From: DASZFV01 sp036494575 | GTDB taxonomy: Bacteria > Myxococcota_A > Polyangia > Fen-1088 | DNA: 50,334 bases | NCBI GenBank assembly: GCA_036494575.1 | Contig: DASXOE010000134.1 | Span: 1-50,334, forward strand | Reading direction: 5' to 3' | Part shown: piece after piece, positions 16,686 to 25,641 of the stretch | Position numbering within the stretch: position 1 is the first letter of the stretch | How the letters are laid out: every line of letters begins with the position of its first letter | Notes under the pieces: generated by a model | The model's database searches: none | What the model was told of the DNA's origin: nothing | The model's input: the letters and a program-made list of their open reading frames with translations, nothing else | Translations under genes and position numbers: made by a program

Positions 16686-17674
16686 TCCGCCCAACCGGGA
16701 TAACTGGCGACGTTCTCTCTCGTGACGAGCGAACCGGCGATCGGGAAAAATGGTGGGAGCTTTTCGCCGTTCATCGCGCGCAGGGCTTGGTCGAGGGCCG
16801 CGGTGGCCATCCTTTGAGGAAACTGGGCGGCGGTGGCGGCGAACGCGCCGCCCTGGCGAATGGCCTCGACGGCCTCGGGCGAGCCGTCGACCGCGATCAA
16901 GAAGAGCTGCTTCTCGCGTTTGGCTTGCTTGACGGCCTGGAGCGCGCCGAGCGCGGTCGGGTCGTTGACGGCCCAGATGCAATCCAGCTTCGGATTCGCC
17001 GTGAGGACGTTCTCCGTGATGTTGACGGCGGCGAGGCGTTCTCCGCGCGTCGACTGCTCGGACACGATCTGGATGCCCGGGTATTGCTTGAAGATGCTCT
17101 TGGCGCCCTCTTCCCGCTTGAGCCCCGACGTCACGTTGGAGTGCGTGAGCAGCGCCACCCTGCCCTTGCCGTTCAGGCGCTTGACGATGTACTCGCCCGT
17201 GAGGACCCCCAGCTTGAAGTTGTCTGACCCGACGAAGGTGGCGATCTTGCCGCCGTCGGCCGTGACGTCGATCGTAACGACGGGAATGCCCTTCTGGTTC
17301 GCCTGCTCGACCGACTTCACGATCGCCGCCGAGTCCACCGGGTTCAGCAGGATGGCGTCCACGCCCTGCGCCAAGAAATCCTCGATGGCGGCGGCTTGCT
17401 TGTTCGAATCGAGCTCGGCGTCGTTCTCGCGGAACTGAAGGCCCTTGGCCTCCGCCGCCTTGCGCGCCACGCTCTTGATGACCGAGAAGAAAGGGTTGTT
17501 GTACGTCATCAACGTGAGCCCGATGGTCTTCTGCTTGGCGCTGCCGTCGCTCGAGGCTGACCCGCTCGTCGATCGGTTACCGCTGCCGGCCCGCTCCACC
17601 TTGCACGCCATCAATTGACAGATCCCCAGGACACAGAGACCGAGCGTGAACGTCAATGATCTGCGTCGCTGCAC
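16682..17674 (-). CDS. Sugar ABC transporter substrate-binding lipoprotein, RbsB-like
   Basis: This 330-residue periplasmic-binding protein starts at GTG 17674 with GAGGAGG 4-5 bases upstream. A lipoprotein signal (LGICQLMACKV, Cys24) and short Ser/Gly linker precede the type I periplasmic-binding fold: IGLTLMTYNNPFFSVIKSV, DFLAQGVDAILLNPVDS, GIPVVTIDVTADGG and CIWAVNDPTALGALQAV. These are close in pattern to ribose- and galactose-binding proteins, including NNPFF near the ligand pocket. Lipid anchoring is unusual for Gram-negative RbsB but common in this lineage. It is the first gene of the operon (binding protein, ATPase, permease, epimerase) and lies downstream of a 30-base imperfect palindrome. 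Confidence 0.93.
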   Translation of the reverse strand: MQRRRSLTFTLGLCVLGICQLMACKVERAGSGNRSTSGSASSDGSAKQKTIGLTLMTYNNPFFSVIKSVARKAAEAKGLQFRENDAELDSNKQAAAIEDFLAQGVDAILLNPVDSAAIVKSVEQANQKGIPVVTIDVTADGGKIATFVGSDNFKLGVLTGEYIVKRLNGKGRVALLTHSNVTSGLKREEGAKSIFKQYPGIQIVSEQSTRGERLAAVNITENVLTANPKLDCIWAVNDPTALGALQAVKQAKREKQLFLIAVDGSPEAVEAIRQGGAFAATAAQFPQRMATAALDQALRAMNGEKLPPFFPIAGSLVTRENVASYPGWAE

Positions 17675-17698
17675 TCGGCCTCCTCGGGTTCAGGCGCC

Positions 17699-17728
17699 GC
17701 GAGAGTAAGGCACGGGCTGTGCTCTCGC
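17699..17728. promoter_or_regulatory. Imperfect palindrome upstream of the sugar operon
   Basis: GCGAGAG (17699-17705) is matched by CTCTCGC (17722-17728), with an inner CAC/GTG pair. It lies 24 bases upstream of the binding-protein start, between divergently transcribed genes. It could be an operator for a LacI/GntR-type regulator or a leader hairpin. No regulator gene is adjacent, so this is a positional inference. Confidence 0.4.
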
Positions 17729-17826
17729 AAGCCGGCCAGGCCCCACGTCTTCGGCTTCTCTCGGGCTTCATTTTTCCCCTGCGGCGGACCCGCGCGACTT
17801 ACGTTTCGAAAAGCAAGGAGGCGCGC

Positions 17827-18297
17827 ATGCGGACACTGGCGATCGCAATGGCCTTGAGCGCGTACCTGCCCGCGCTCGACGGCGTGGCGGCGCCCCTCTC
17901 GAAGAAGGAAGAGGTGGCGTGCCGAGACGTGCCCGAGGGACAGCGCGACGCCGCGATCTTGACGAACCCGGAGTCGATTCGATCGGTTGCCGAGATCAAG
18001 CGCGAGCACGAGACCGGCGCGAGTCCGCGAGGAGCGCGCATCGCCTTGACGGCGGCGCCGGGAATGACTGTCGAGGGACTTCAGCGCATCGCCGACTGCC
18101 ACATGGCCGAGCTCGCCGCCCTCGGTTCGGCTCCCCGCGCGACACGGTCACCGCTCGACGTCGCGGGAGCGTCTGTCACCGTCAACCCCGCAGGGGCCGC
18201 GTTCACGGTGGACATCACCTCGCCTGATCCGCGCAAAGCCCGCGCCATCCTGGTCCGCGCGCGCGCCTTGCTCCCCCGCCGCGCCCGCAAGCACTGA
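17827..18297 (+). CDS. Small secreted protein of unknown function
   Basis: The 156-residue product starts at ATG 17827 after AAGGAGG. A signal peptide is visible (TLAIAMALSAYLPALDGVAA, cleavage near residue 22). The mature protein contains two Cys (VACRDV and IADCHMAEL) that could form a disulfide, and its C-terminal half has alternating hydrophobic strands (GASVTVNPAGAAFTVDITS) ending in an Arg-rich tail. I do not recognise a domain. The strong ribosome site, GC-skewed third codon positions and signal peptide make it a real gene. It is divergent from the sugar operon and shares its upstream region. Confidence 0.7.
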   Translation: MRTLAIAMALSAYLPALDGVAAPLSKKEEVACRDVPEGQRDAAILTNPESIRSVAEIKREHETGASPRGARIALTAAPGMTVEGLQRIADCHMAELAALGSAPRATRSPLDVAGASVTVNPAGAAFTVDITSPDPRKARAILVRARALLPRRARKH

Positions 18298-18420
18298 GCA
18301 CCTTCCAGCGCGCGAGCCCGCCTCGGAAGACGCCCTGACGACGTCCTTCGACTTCATCGCCCCCGGCGGCCCGCGCGCTCGAGCTCGCGTTCGACATGTG
18401 AAGGGCCGAGGCGGCTGCCC

Positions 18421-18990
18421 TCAACCGCGCCAGGCCGCGAAGGCCGAGAACGCCCCGAAGACGAAGAACAAGCTCGCCGCGACGACCCGCACCCAGGTCC
18501 CCTGCACCCGCGCGGCGAGCCGGTCCCCGACGGCGACCGCCAGACCATCCGCCACCAGCATGCCCGCCGTCGTGCCCGCCGTGACGCTCACGAAGTCGTG
18601 AAAGCGCGCGCCGAGCGCCACCGTGGCGAGCTGGGTCTTGTCGCCCATCTCGGCGAGGAAGAACAGGACGACGGTCGTAACGAACGGCCCGAAGCGCGAG
18701 GGTCGCTCGGCGTCGTCGAGCTTGTCAGGCCGCAGCGTCCAGAGGCCGAAGCCGAGGAACGTCACGGCCAGGACCGCCGCCATGACGCGCGTCGAGAGCC
18801 GCGCCGCGATGAGCACGCCGGCCGTCGACGCGAGGGCATGGTTGGCCAGCGTGGCCACGAGGATGCCGGCCATGACGACCCACGGCCGGCGAAACCGTCC
18901 CGCGAGCGAGAACGCGAGGAGCTGCGTCTTGTCGCCCATCTCGCTCGCCGCCACGAGCGCGAAGCTGCTGCCCACCGCCTCCCAGCTCAC
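18421..18990 (-). CDS. GDT1/TMEM165 (UPF0016) family cation transporter
   Basis: This 189-residue membrane protein is made of two homologous three-helix halves, each with the family motif ExGDK(T/S)Q: SEMGDKTQLLAF near residue 17 and AEMGDKTQLATV near residue 113. The acidic residues of the motif line the cation pathway. Bacterial members (MneA/Mnx type) export Mn2+, and eukaryotic TMEM165/Gdt1 exchange Ca2+ or Mn2+ for H+. The start is GTG 18990 with AAGGTGGG upstream. A manganese-exporter role is the best guess. No mntR-like gene or obvious riboswitch (yybP-ykoY) was seen in the short upstream gap. Confidence 0.92.
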   Translation of the reverse strand: MSWEAVGSSFALVAASEMGDKTQLLAFSLAGRFRRPWVVMAGILVATLANHALASTAGVLIAARLSTRVMAAVLAVTFLGFGLWTLRPDKLDDAERPSRFGPFVTTVVLFFLAEMGDKTQLATVALGARFHDFVSVTAGTTAGMLVADGLAVAVGDRLAARVQGTWVRVVAASLFFVFGAFSAFAAWRG

Positions 18991-19036
18991 GATAAGCCCA
19001 CCTTACCGCGCGGCTTCGCCGGCACCAGTGCGCCGC

Positions 19037-19975
<939 letters not shown>

Positions 19976-20093
19976 GTCCTCTCTTAACATGGGTGGCCGT
20001 CCGAACGGGTCGCCCGACGCCGTCGCGCCGGTCACCGATTCGAGAGCAAGAACCGGAGTGCGCGGCGTAGGCTGGAGCGTCAGCCTTGCGACC

Positions 20094-20960
20094 ATGAGCG
20101 CTTCCCCGCAAAGACACCCTTTCGCGCCCAGCGGCGCGCGCCATCCCCGCGTCGCGGCCGTCGAGCGCGCCTGCCGCCTCATCGAGCGTACCGGCGAGCC
20201 GCCGTCCCTCGCGGCGCTCGCCGCCTCGGCCGGGCTCAGCCTCTGGCACTTTCACCGCGTGTTCAAGGGCGCGACGGGCGTGACGCCCAAGGAGTACGTC
20301 TCCGCCCATCGCGCCAAGCGCGCCCGCGCCGCCCTCGAAGGCGGCCGCTCCGTGACCGATGCCATCTACGAAGCCGGGTTCGGATCGAGCGGGCGTTTCT
20401 ATGAAGCCTCCGATCGCATGTTGGGCATGACGCCGACGCAGTACCGCGCGGGCGGCGCCACCACCGAGATCCGCTTCGCGATCGGCGGGTGCTCGCTCGG
20501 CCTGACGCTCGTCGCGGCGAGTGAGCGCGGTGTATGCGCGATCCTCCTCGGCGACGAGCGAGGGGTTCTGTGCGCCGAGCTGCGGCAGCGCTTCCCGCGC
20601 GCGCGCCTCGTCGCGAGCGACCGGAGCTTCGCGACGACGGTCGCGCGCGTCGTCGCCTGCATCGAGACCCCGCGTCTAGGCCTCGACCTCCCCCTCGACG
20701 TGCGCGGCACTGCGTTCCAGCATCGAGTCTGGCGAGCGTTACGCGGAATTCCACCAGGAACAACAGCTACTTACGAGGATATCGCCCGTCGCATCGGCGC
20801 CCCGCGAGCCGTCCGGGCCGTCGCCGGGGCCTGCGCCGCCAATCCCCTGGCGGTCGCAATTCCATGCCACCGCGTCATAAAAACTGATGGAGCCCTGGCG
20901 GGTTATCGATGGGGAGTCGAGCGCAAGCGCGCCTTGCTGACACGTGAATCAAGTAAGTAG
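20094..20960 (+). CDS. Ada-like AraC regulator fused to O6-methylguanine-DNA methyltransferase, no N-terminal Ada domain
   Basis: The 288-residue protein begins at ATG 20094. Residues about 18-115 form an AraC-type double helix-turn-helix (LAALAASAGLSLWHFHRVFK, then DAIYEAGFGSSGRFYE). Residues 120-288 form the methyltransferase, with the C-terminal domain RGTAFQHRVWRALRGIPPG, the helix-turn-helix Arg-containing segment and IPCHRVI with the acceptor Cys258. E. coli Ada (354 residues) has an additional N-terminal zinc domain whose Cys38 takes methyl groups from phosphotriesters and switches on transcription. That domain is absent here and no in-frame remnant is seen upstream. The protein can probably repair O6-methylguanine, but how its regulator half would be activated is unclear. 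Confidence 0.9.
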   Translation: MSASPQRHPFAPSGARHPRVAAVERACRLIERTGEPPSLAALAASAGLSLWHFHRVFKGATGVTPKEYVSAHRAKRARAALEGGRSVTDAIYEAGFGSSGRFYEASDRMLGMTPTQYRAGGATTEIRFAIGGCSLGLTLVAASERGVCAILLGDERGVLCAELRQRFPRARLVASDRSFATTVARVVACIETPRLGLDLPLDVRGTAFQHRVWRALRGIPPGTTATYEDIARRIGAPRAVRAVAGACAANPLAVAIPCHRVIKTDGALAGYRWGVERKRALLTRESSK

Positions 20961-21067
20961 CTGTAATAATTAATATAGCCTAATATTGTCCCCAGAATGA
21001 AACCTAGGTGACGATTGGCCTGCCTGGTAGGCCCTTACTACCCGTCTACACTAAGACGGAGGTGGTG
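20961..21067 (+). promoter_or_regulatory. AT-rich leader of the second DUF1592-DUF1552 operon
   Basis: The stretch GTAATAATTAATATAGCC followed by TAATATTG (about 20965-20990) is strikingly AT-rich against its surroundings and lies about 80-100 bases upstream of the operon start, a likely promoter. No definite -35/-10 hexamers can be assigned. Confidence 0.4.
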
Positions 21068-22804
21068 ATGTCTGTTCCCCTCAGAGTCCGAAGCCGCGGG
21101 TTATGGCGTGCCTGCGCGATTGCAATAGCGGCGACGGGTTGTACCGGCTATGTCGGCGGCCCGTCCTCACAGTCGGGCTCCGGCGTCGGAACCCCGGGCG
21201 CCGGGTCCACCGGGGGCGGAGGGTCGATCACGGGAGCGGCGGGCGGCAGCCCGCTCCTCACTTGTAACGCTACGGCGCCCGATCCGGGCGATGCGCCGCT
21301 CACGCGCCTCACTCAAGAGCAGTACCTCAACACCATCAACGATTTGTTCGGCCCGATCGACTTGACGTCGATCTACCCGAGCAACCAGAGCGCCTATCAG
21401 TTCGGCCTCGCGCAGGCCGACGTCGGCGGCTCCGATCTCGATCACTACCAGCGTGCCGCCGAGCTCGTCGCGTCGACGCTCGCCGGCAATGCGACGACGT
21501 TGGCGAAGATCGCGCCGTGCGCGCAGGGCGCCGACCCGCGGGGCTGCGCCAAATCGTTCCTGCAGGGCTTCGGTACGAAGATCTATCGCGCGCCGGTCGA
21601 CGCCACCGACCTCGATCGACACCTCTCGCTCTACGACGCGGGTGCGGCCAATGGCGGTTATACGCACGGCATCCAGCTCCTCGTGCAGGGCATGCTTCAA
21701 TCGTCGCGGTTTCTCTACCGGGTCGAGCTCGGCACGACGGCGACCGTGGGCACAAAGGCCGTCAAGCTGTCGGGCTATGAGCTCGCGGCGCGTCTGTCCT
21801 ATGGGCTCTGGAACACGACGCCCGACGACACCTTGATCGCGGCGGCCACGGCGGGATCCATCTCCACGGCCACCGACGTGAGCAACCAGCTGCAGCGGAT
21901 GATCAAGGACCCGCGCGGCGCCAGCATGGTGTCGCATTTCCTTTCGTCGTGGATCCAACTGCCGGGCCTCGGCGGCCTCGCCAAGGACGCCTCGATCTAC
22001 CCCGAGTGGACCAGCGACCTGAGCAGCGCGATGCTCACGCAGGCCACGAGCTTTTTCAATGACGTCCTGACGAACAAGGGCGGCACGATCAATTCGCTGC
22101 TGACCTCGCAGACGGTCTTCATGAACAACAAGACGGCGCTGCTCTACGGCGCCTCGGCGAGCGGCATGCCGTCCGACGGCAGCTTCCAGTCCTCGCAGCG
22201 CACCGACGGCACCGCAGCGGGGATGCTGTCGTTGCCGGCCTTCCTCGCGACACAGTCAAAGGCCAGCGAGAGCTCGCCCATCTATCGCGGCAAGTTCGTG
22301 CGCGAGCAGCTGCTCTGTCAGGAGTTGCCCTCGCCGCCAGCGACCGTGCCGCCCGCGCCGCAGGTCACGCCCGGCGTGTCGACGCGCGAGCGTCTCACCG
22401 AGCACGAGGTCAACGCCACCTGCGCGGCTTGTCACGTGATGATGGATCCCATCGGGTTTGCCTTCGAGAACTATGACGGCATCGGCCGCTATCGCACGAC
22501 CGACGGTGGCAAGCCCATCGATACCTCGGGCAGCCTCACCATGAGCGACGTCGACGGCACGTTCACCGGGGTCGCCCAGCTCGGCACGAAGCTCGCCGCG
22601 AGCCCGACGGTCGAGGCGTGCTTCGGAAAGCAATGGTTCCGCTACGCCATGGGCCGCGCCGAGCAGGATGTCGATGCCTGCTCGCTGCAGGCGATGGCGA
22701 AGACCTTCCACGCCGCAGGCGGTGACCTCCGCACGCTGCCAGCGGCTCTCGTTCAGACACCGGCGTTCCTCTATCGCCGAGTCACGCAAGGGAGCAACCC
22801 ATGA
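21068..22804 (+). CDS. DUF1592-family lipoprotein with CXXCH motif (pair 2)
   Basis: The 578-residue protein starts at ATG 21068 with ACGGAGG upstream; GTG codons just before it are possible alternatives. The lipoprotein signal ends at ATGC (Cys25) and is followed by a Gly/Ser-rich linker to about residue 80. The domains are in the family order: DUF1587 (RLTQEQYLNTINDLFG), DUF1595 (KIYRAPVDATDLDRHL), DUF1592 (SSRFLYRVELG...YELAARLSYGLW), DUF1588 (LPAFLATQSKASESSPIYRG) and DUF1585. CAACH at 452-456 is the heme-type motif, followed by MDPIGFAFENYDGIG. The gene overlaps the DUF1552 gene by ATGA (22801-22804). It is a paralogue of 1933-3627 and 31362-33095, closest in signature to the latter. Confidence 0.93.
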   Translation: MSVPLRVRSRGLWRACAIAIAATGCTGYVGGPSSQSGSGVGTPGAGSTGGGGSITGAAGGSPLLTCNATAPDPGDAPLTRLTQEQYLNTINDLFGPIDLTSIYPSNQSAYQFGLAQADVGGSDLDHYQRAAELVASTLAGNATTLAKIAPCAQGADPRGCAKSFLQGFGTKIYRAPVDATDLDRHLSLYDAGAANGGYTHGIQLLVQGMLQSSRFLYRVELGTTATVGTKAVKLSGYELAARLSYGLWNTTPDDTLIAAATAGSISTATDVSNQLQRMIKDPRGASMVSHFLSSWIQLPGLGGLAKDASIYPEWTSDLSSAMLTQATSFFNDVLTNKGGTINSLLTSQTVFMNNKTALLYGASASGMPSDGSFQSSQRTDGTAAGMLSLPAFLATQSKASESSPIYRGKFVREQLLCQELPSPPATVPPAPQVTPGVSTRERLTEHEVNATCAACHVMMDPIGFAFENYDGIGRYRTTDGGKPIDTSGSLTMSDVDGTFTGVAQLGTKLAASPTVEACFGKQWFRYAMGRAEQDVDACSLQAMAKTFHAAGGDLRTLPAALVQTPAFLYRRVTQGSNP

Positions 22805-24162
22805 GCACCGACAGCCGCACCAAGTTCACGCGACGCCGCCTCTTGGGCGGGCTCGGCGGCCTGACGGTGGCGCTCACGACGCCCATTTGGAAGCCGGCGA
22901 CGTCGTTCGGCGCCGTCGCCAAGCCTGCCAAGCGGTTCATCGGCGTGTTCTCCGCGAACGGAACCATCGGGGCCTCCTTCTTCCCAAGCGGGACCGGCGC
23001 CGACAACCCGCTCACGCTCGGCCCCGAGTGCCGCATCCTCGCGCCCATGGCCGCCTACAAGAGCAAGATGCTCGTGCTCAAGGGCGTCGACATGACCTCG
23101 ACGTTCGGCGCCACCAACCACCCGGGCGGCCCACACATGAAGGGCCCGGGCGGTATGCTGACGGGCGGGACGCTGCTGCCGGGCCCGTTCACCGGCTCCG
23201 AGGGGCCCGCGGGCTACGCCAACAGCATCTCGATCGATCAATTCATCGCCAATCGCCAGGCTGCGGCGACCAAGTTCCCATCGCTCGAGTTCGGCGTCCG
23301 CATGCAGGGCCAAGAGCCACTGAAGTACATCTCGTACCGCGGCTCGAACATGCCCAACGCCGCCGTCGACGATCCGTGGCAGATCTTCAGCCGGATCTTC
23401 GCGACCGCGGGCATGACGAACGTCCAGCTCGCGCGGCTCATCGCCGATCGCAAGAGCGTGCTCGACTTCCTCGCGGACGACATCACGCGCCTCGAGAGCC
23501 GCTTCACGGCCGGCGACCGAGCGCGCCTCGACGCGCACCTCACGGGCGTCAGGAGCATCGAGCAGCAGCTCACGGCGGGCACGCAGACGTGCGCGACGCC
23601 TACGTTGCCGGCGCGCATCGATCCCGAGGCCATGGCGAACTTCCCCATGATCGCGAAGATTCAAATGGACCTCATGCTGCTCGCGCTCAGCTGCGGCATG
23701 ACGAACATCTCGACCTTCATGTTCGCGAACTCGGACAGCTGGCAGTACTACCCGTGGATCGGCATCAACGAAGAGCACCACACGATGTCGCACTGCTCGG
23801 ACACCGACGCGGCCACGATAGAGAAGCTCGTCCAGATCAACATCTGGACCTCGCAGCAGATCACCTACATGCTCGACGGCCTCGCGAAGGCGATCGACAC
23901 AGATGGCAGCTCGGTGCTCGACAACTCGCTGCTGCTGTGGGGCAACGAGCTCGGCAGGGGCAACACGCACACGTACAAGGACATCCCCTGGATGCTCGCC
24001 GGCGGCGTGGGCGGGCAGTTCCGCATGGGCCGGTACCTGCAGTACCAGAGCCAGCCGCACAACAACATGCTGGTCTCGATCGCGCAGGCCTTCGGCTTCA
24101 CCGACGTCAAGACCTTCGGCGACGCGACCGTCTGCACCGGCCCGCTCAGCAATCTGACCTAG
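22801..24162 (+). CDS. Tat-exported DUF1552 protein (pair 2)
   Basis: The 453-residue protein carries a twin-arginine signal (KFTRRRLLGGLGGLTVAL, residues about 8-25). The DUF1552 body includes KRFIGVFSANGTIGASFFP near the N-terminus, the His motif EEHHTMSH and the C-terminal DNSLLLWGNELGRGNTHT. DUF1552 proteins have no proven activity. The start overlaps the DUF1592 stop by four bases, implying coupled translation, and a 7-bp hairpin sits two bases after the stop. Compared with pair 1 it contains a stretch around TTNHPGGPHMKGPGGM that is richer in Gly, Pro and His. Confidence 0.93.
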   Translation: MSTDSRTKFTRRRLLGGLGGLTVALTTPIWKPATSFGAVAKPAKRFIGVFSANGTIGASFFPSGTGADNPLTLGPECRILAPMAAYKSKMLVLKGVDMTSTFGATNHPGGPHMKGPGGMLTGGTLLPGPFTGSEGPAGYANSISIDQFIANRQAAATKFPSLEFGVRMQGQEPLKYISYRGSNMPNAAVDDPWQIFSRIFATAGMTNVQLARLIADRKSVLDFLADDITRLESRFTAGDRARLDAHLTGVRSIEQQLTAGTQTCATPTLPARIDPEAMANFPMIAKIQMDLMLLALSCGMTNISTFMFANSDSWQYYPWIGINEEHHTMSHCSDTDAATIEKLVQINIWTSQQITYMLDGLAKAIDTDGSSVLDNSLLLWGNELGRGNTHTYKDIPWMLAGGVGGQFRMGRYLQYQSQPHNNMLVSIAQAFGFTDVKTFGDATVCTGPLSNLT

Positions 24163-24164
24163 CT

Positions 24165-24184
24165 GAGCTCGCCTCGCCGAGCTC
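24165..24184 (+). terminator. Hairpin after the second DUF1552 gene
   Basis: GAGCTCG (24165-24171), loop CCTCGC and CGAGCTC (24178-24184) form a perfect 7-bp stem starting two bases after the stop codon, in the gap between convergent genes. No U-tract follows, so intrinsic termination is uncertain. Confidence 0.4.
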
Positions 24185-24219
24185 GCTCTCCGGGTTGGCC
24201 GGACGCGAGCGGCGTTCGG

Positions 24220-25641
24220 CTATGGCGCGGGGGGCGAACAGGGGGTTCCCGGCGGCGCGGCCGTCAGGTCCATGCGCACCCGGGCGTCGGCGTCGGTGGG
24301 AGACAGGTTTCCGGCGAACTGCGCCTCCGTCAGGCGTCGCCAGACCGACTGCAGATCCGTCGGCGATCCGGCCGGGCAGATCCGCTTGGCGCGCGCCGTG
24401 AACGTGTCCCACTCTGCCCGCAGCAGCGATTCAGCATCGAGCCTCTGCTCCATGCGCTGGCTGTAGACCTGCACCTCGAACGCGAGGTAGCTCGGCATCG
24501 GGAAGTCGCCCGCGTACATGCGGTAGAGAGTGCCCAGCACCTCGGCGGGGCCCTTACAATTGTCGATCTTGCCGTCGAGGTACCCCGGTTGCAGCCGGCC
24601 GCTCGCGTGCATGACGGTGACGGCGGCGACGTACGCCGCCGGGGGAGGACAGGCCATGATCGGCGGCAGCGGGTGCCAACCCGTGACGTCGTTGCCGGTC
24701 ACGGTGCAGCCGAGGCAGCCGTCGACGGCCAAGCCGTAACGGGCCATGCCTTCGATGGTGTTGCCGAGAACGGAGATGCCGCGCACGGTGACCGTCTTGC
24801 CGTCGATGTGGAGACCGGCGGCCACTCCCGTCGTGAGATAGTACGGCCCCTTGGCGATGATGCGGTTGTTCTCGATCACGACGCCCGTGTGGTCGGGGAC
24901 GGTGGCATCGCCGACGTTGATCCCAGAGAACGCGCTCGTCACCGTCTGCGTGATGATGTTGTCGCGGATCGTCGTGCCCGGGCCGCCATAATAGACGATG
25001 CCCTCCGCCGTGACATCGTTGACGTGGTTGCCGGCCACGAGCGTGTGCGCGCAGGAGATCGAAAGGCCGTCGGACCACTGTCCCGTGTCGTCGTGCGGCC
25101 GCGGCGCGCTCTCGACGACGTTGTTTACGATCGTCGAAGCGTCACAGTCCTCGATCAAGTGAAGGTGCGTCCAGCCGGGCGAGTCGGCGAACGAACAGCC
25201 CTGAACCGTGTACTGGTGGCCGTGCCCAAGCTCGAGCGGAATCTGCGAGACGCGGAACCCGAGGACACGGCGATTGCCGTCGAAGCGCACGGCCAGGATG
25301 CGAATGTCGCTGCCGGAGCTGGCCACGGCGGGCCCGACCTGCCCCGGAAAGTCCGGCCCGAGGAGAATCGTCGCCATCTTGCTCGCGTCGGTCGGCATGC
25401 CGTCCGTCAGCAGGGTCAACCCCTGCGGCAGACTGATCGCCGCGCTGAGCGTGATGAGGGCCCCCTGGCAGAGCACCACCGTAGCGCGCGTGTCGATGGC
25501 CGCCTTGAGGTCCTTCTCCGTGCCCGATCCGAGACAGTCGGTGCCGAGGTAGTACGTGTCGCCGCGGCACCCCGCGCCGAGAACGGCGCCGAAGCCGACG
25601 CCCGCGAGCGCGAGAGCGGGGAGCCACGCGCGGCCTCTCAA
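24220..25641 (-). CDS. Right-handed parallel beta-helix lipoprotein
   Basis: I place the start at TTG 25641, overlapping the previous stop as TTGA, giving 473 residues. The longer frame is Arg-rich and lacks a signal, whereas this start gives a lipoprotein signal peptide (GFGAVLGAGC, Cys25). The body has repeating short strands with Asn/Asp turns typical of pectate-lyase-like parallel beta-helices (PbH1 repeats), such as IVNNVVES, LVAGNHVNDVTAEGIVYYGG, TIRDNIITQ, VIENNRIIAKG and VLGNTIEGMARYGLAV. The final 120 residues are helical with several Cys. It is probably an exposed polysaccharide-binding or cleaving protein; no catalytic residues can be named. It is the last gene of the sigma/FecR unit. 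Confidence 0.78.
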   Translation of the reverse strand: MRGRAWLPALALAGVGFGAVLGAGCRGDTYYLGTDCLGSGTEKDLKAAIDTRATVVLCQGALITLSAAISLPQGLTLLTDGMPTDASKMATILLGPDFPGQVGPAVASSGSDIRILAVRFDGNRRVLGFRVSQIPLELGHGHQYTVQGCSFADSPGWTHLHLIEDCDASTIVNNVVESAPRPHDDTGQWSDGLSISCAHTLVAGNHVNDVTAEGIVYYGGPGTTIRDNIITQTVTSAFSGINVGDATVPDHTGVVIENNRIIAKGPYYLTTGVAAGLHIDGKTVTVRGISVLGNTIEGMARYGLAVDGCLGCTVTGNDVTGWHPLPPIMACPPPAAYVAAVTVMHASGRLQPGYLDGKIDNCKGPAEVLGTLYRMYAGDFPMPSYLAFEVQVYSQRMEQRLDAESLLRAEWDTFTARAKRICPAGSPTDLQSVWRRLTEAQFAGNLSPTDADARVRMDLTAAPPGTPCSPPAP

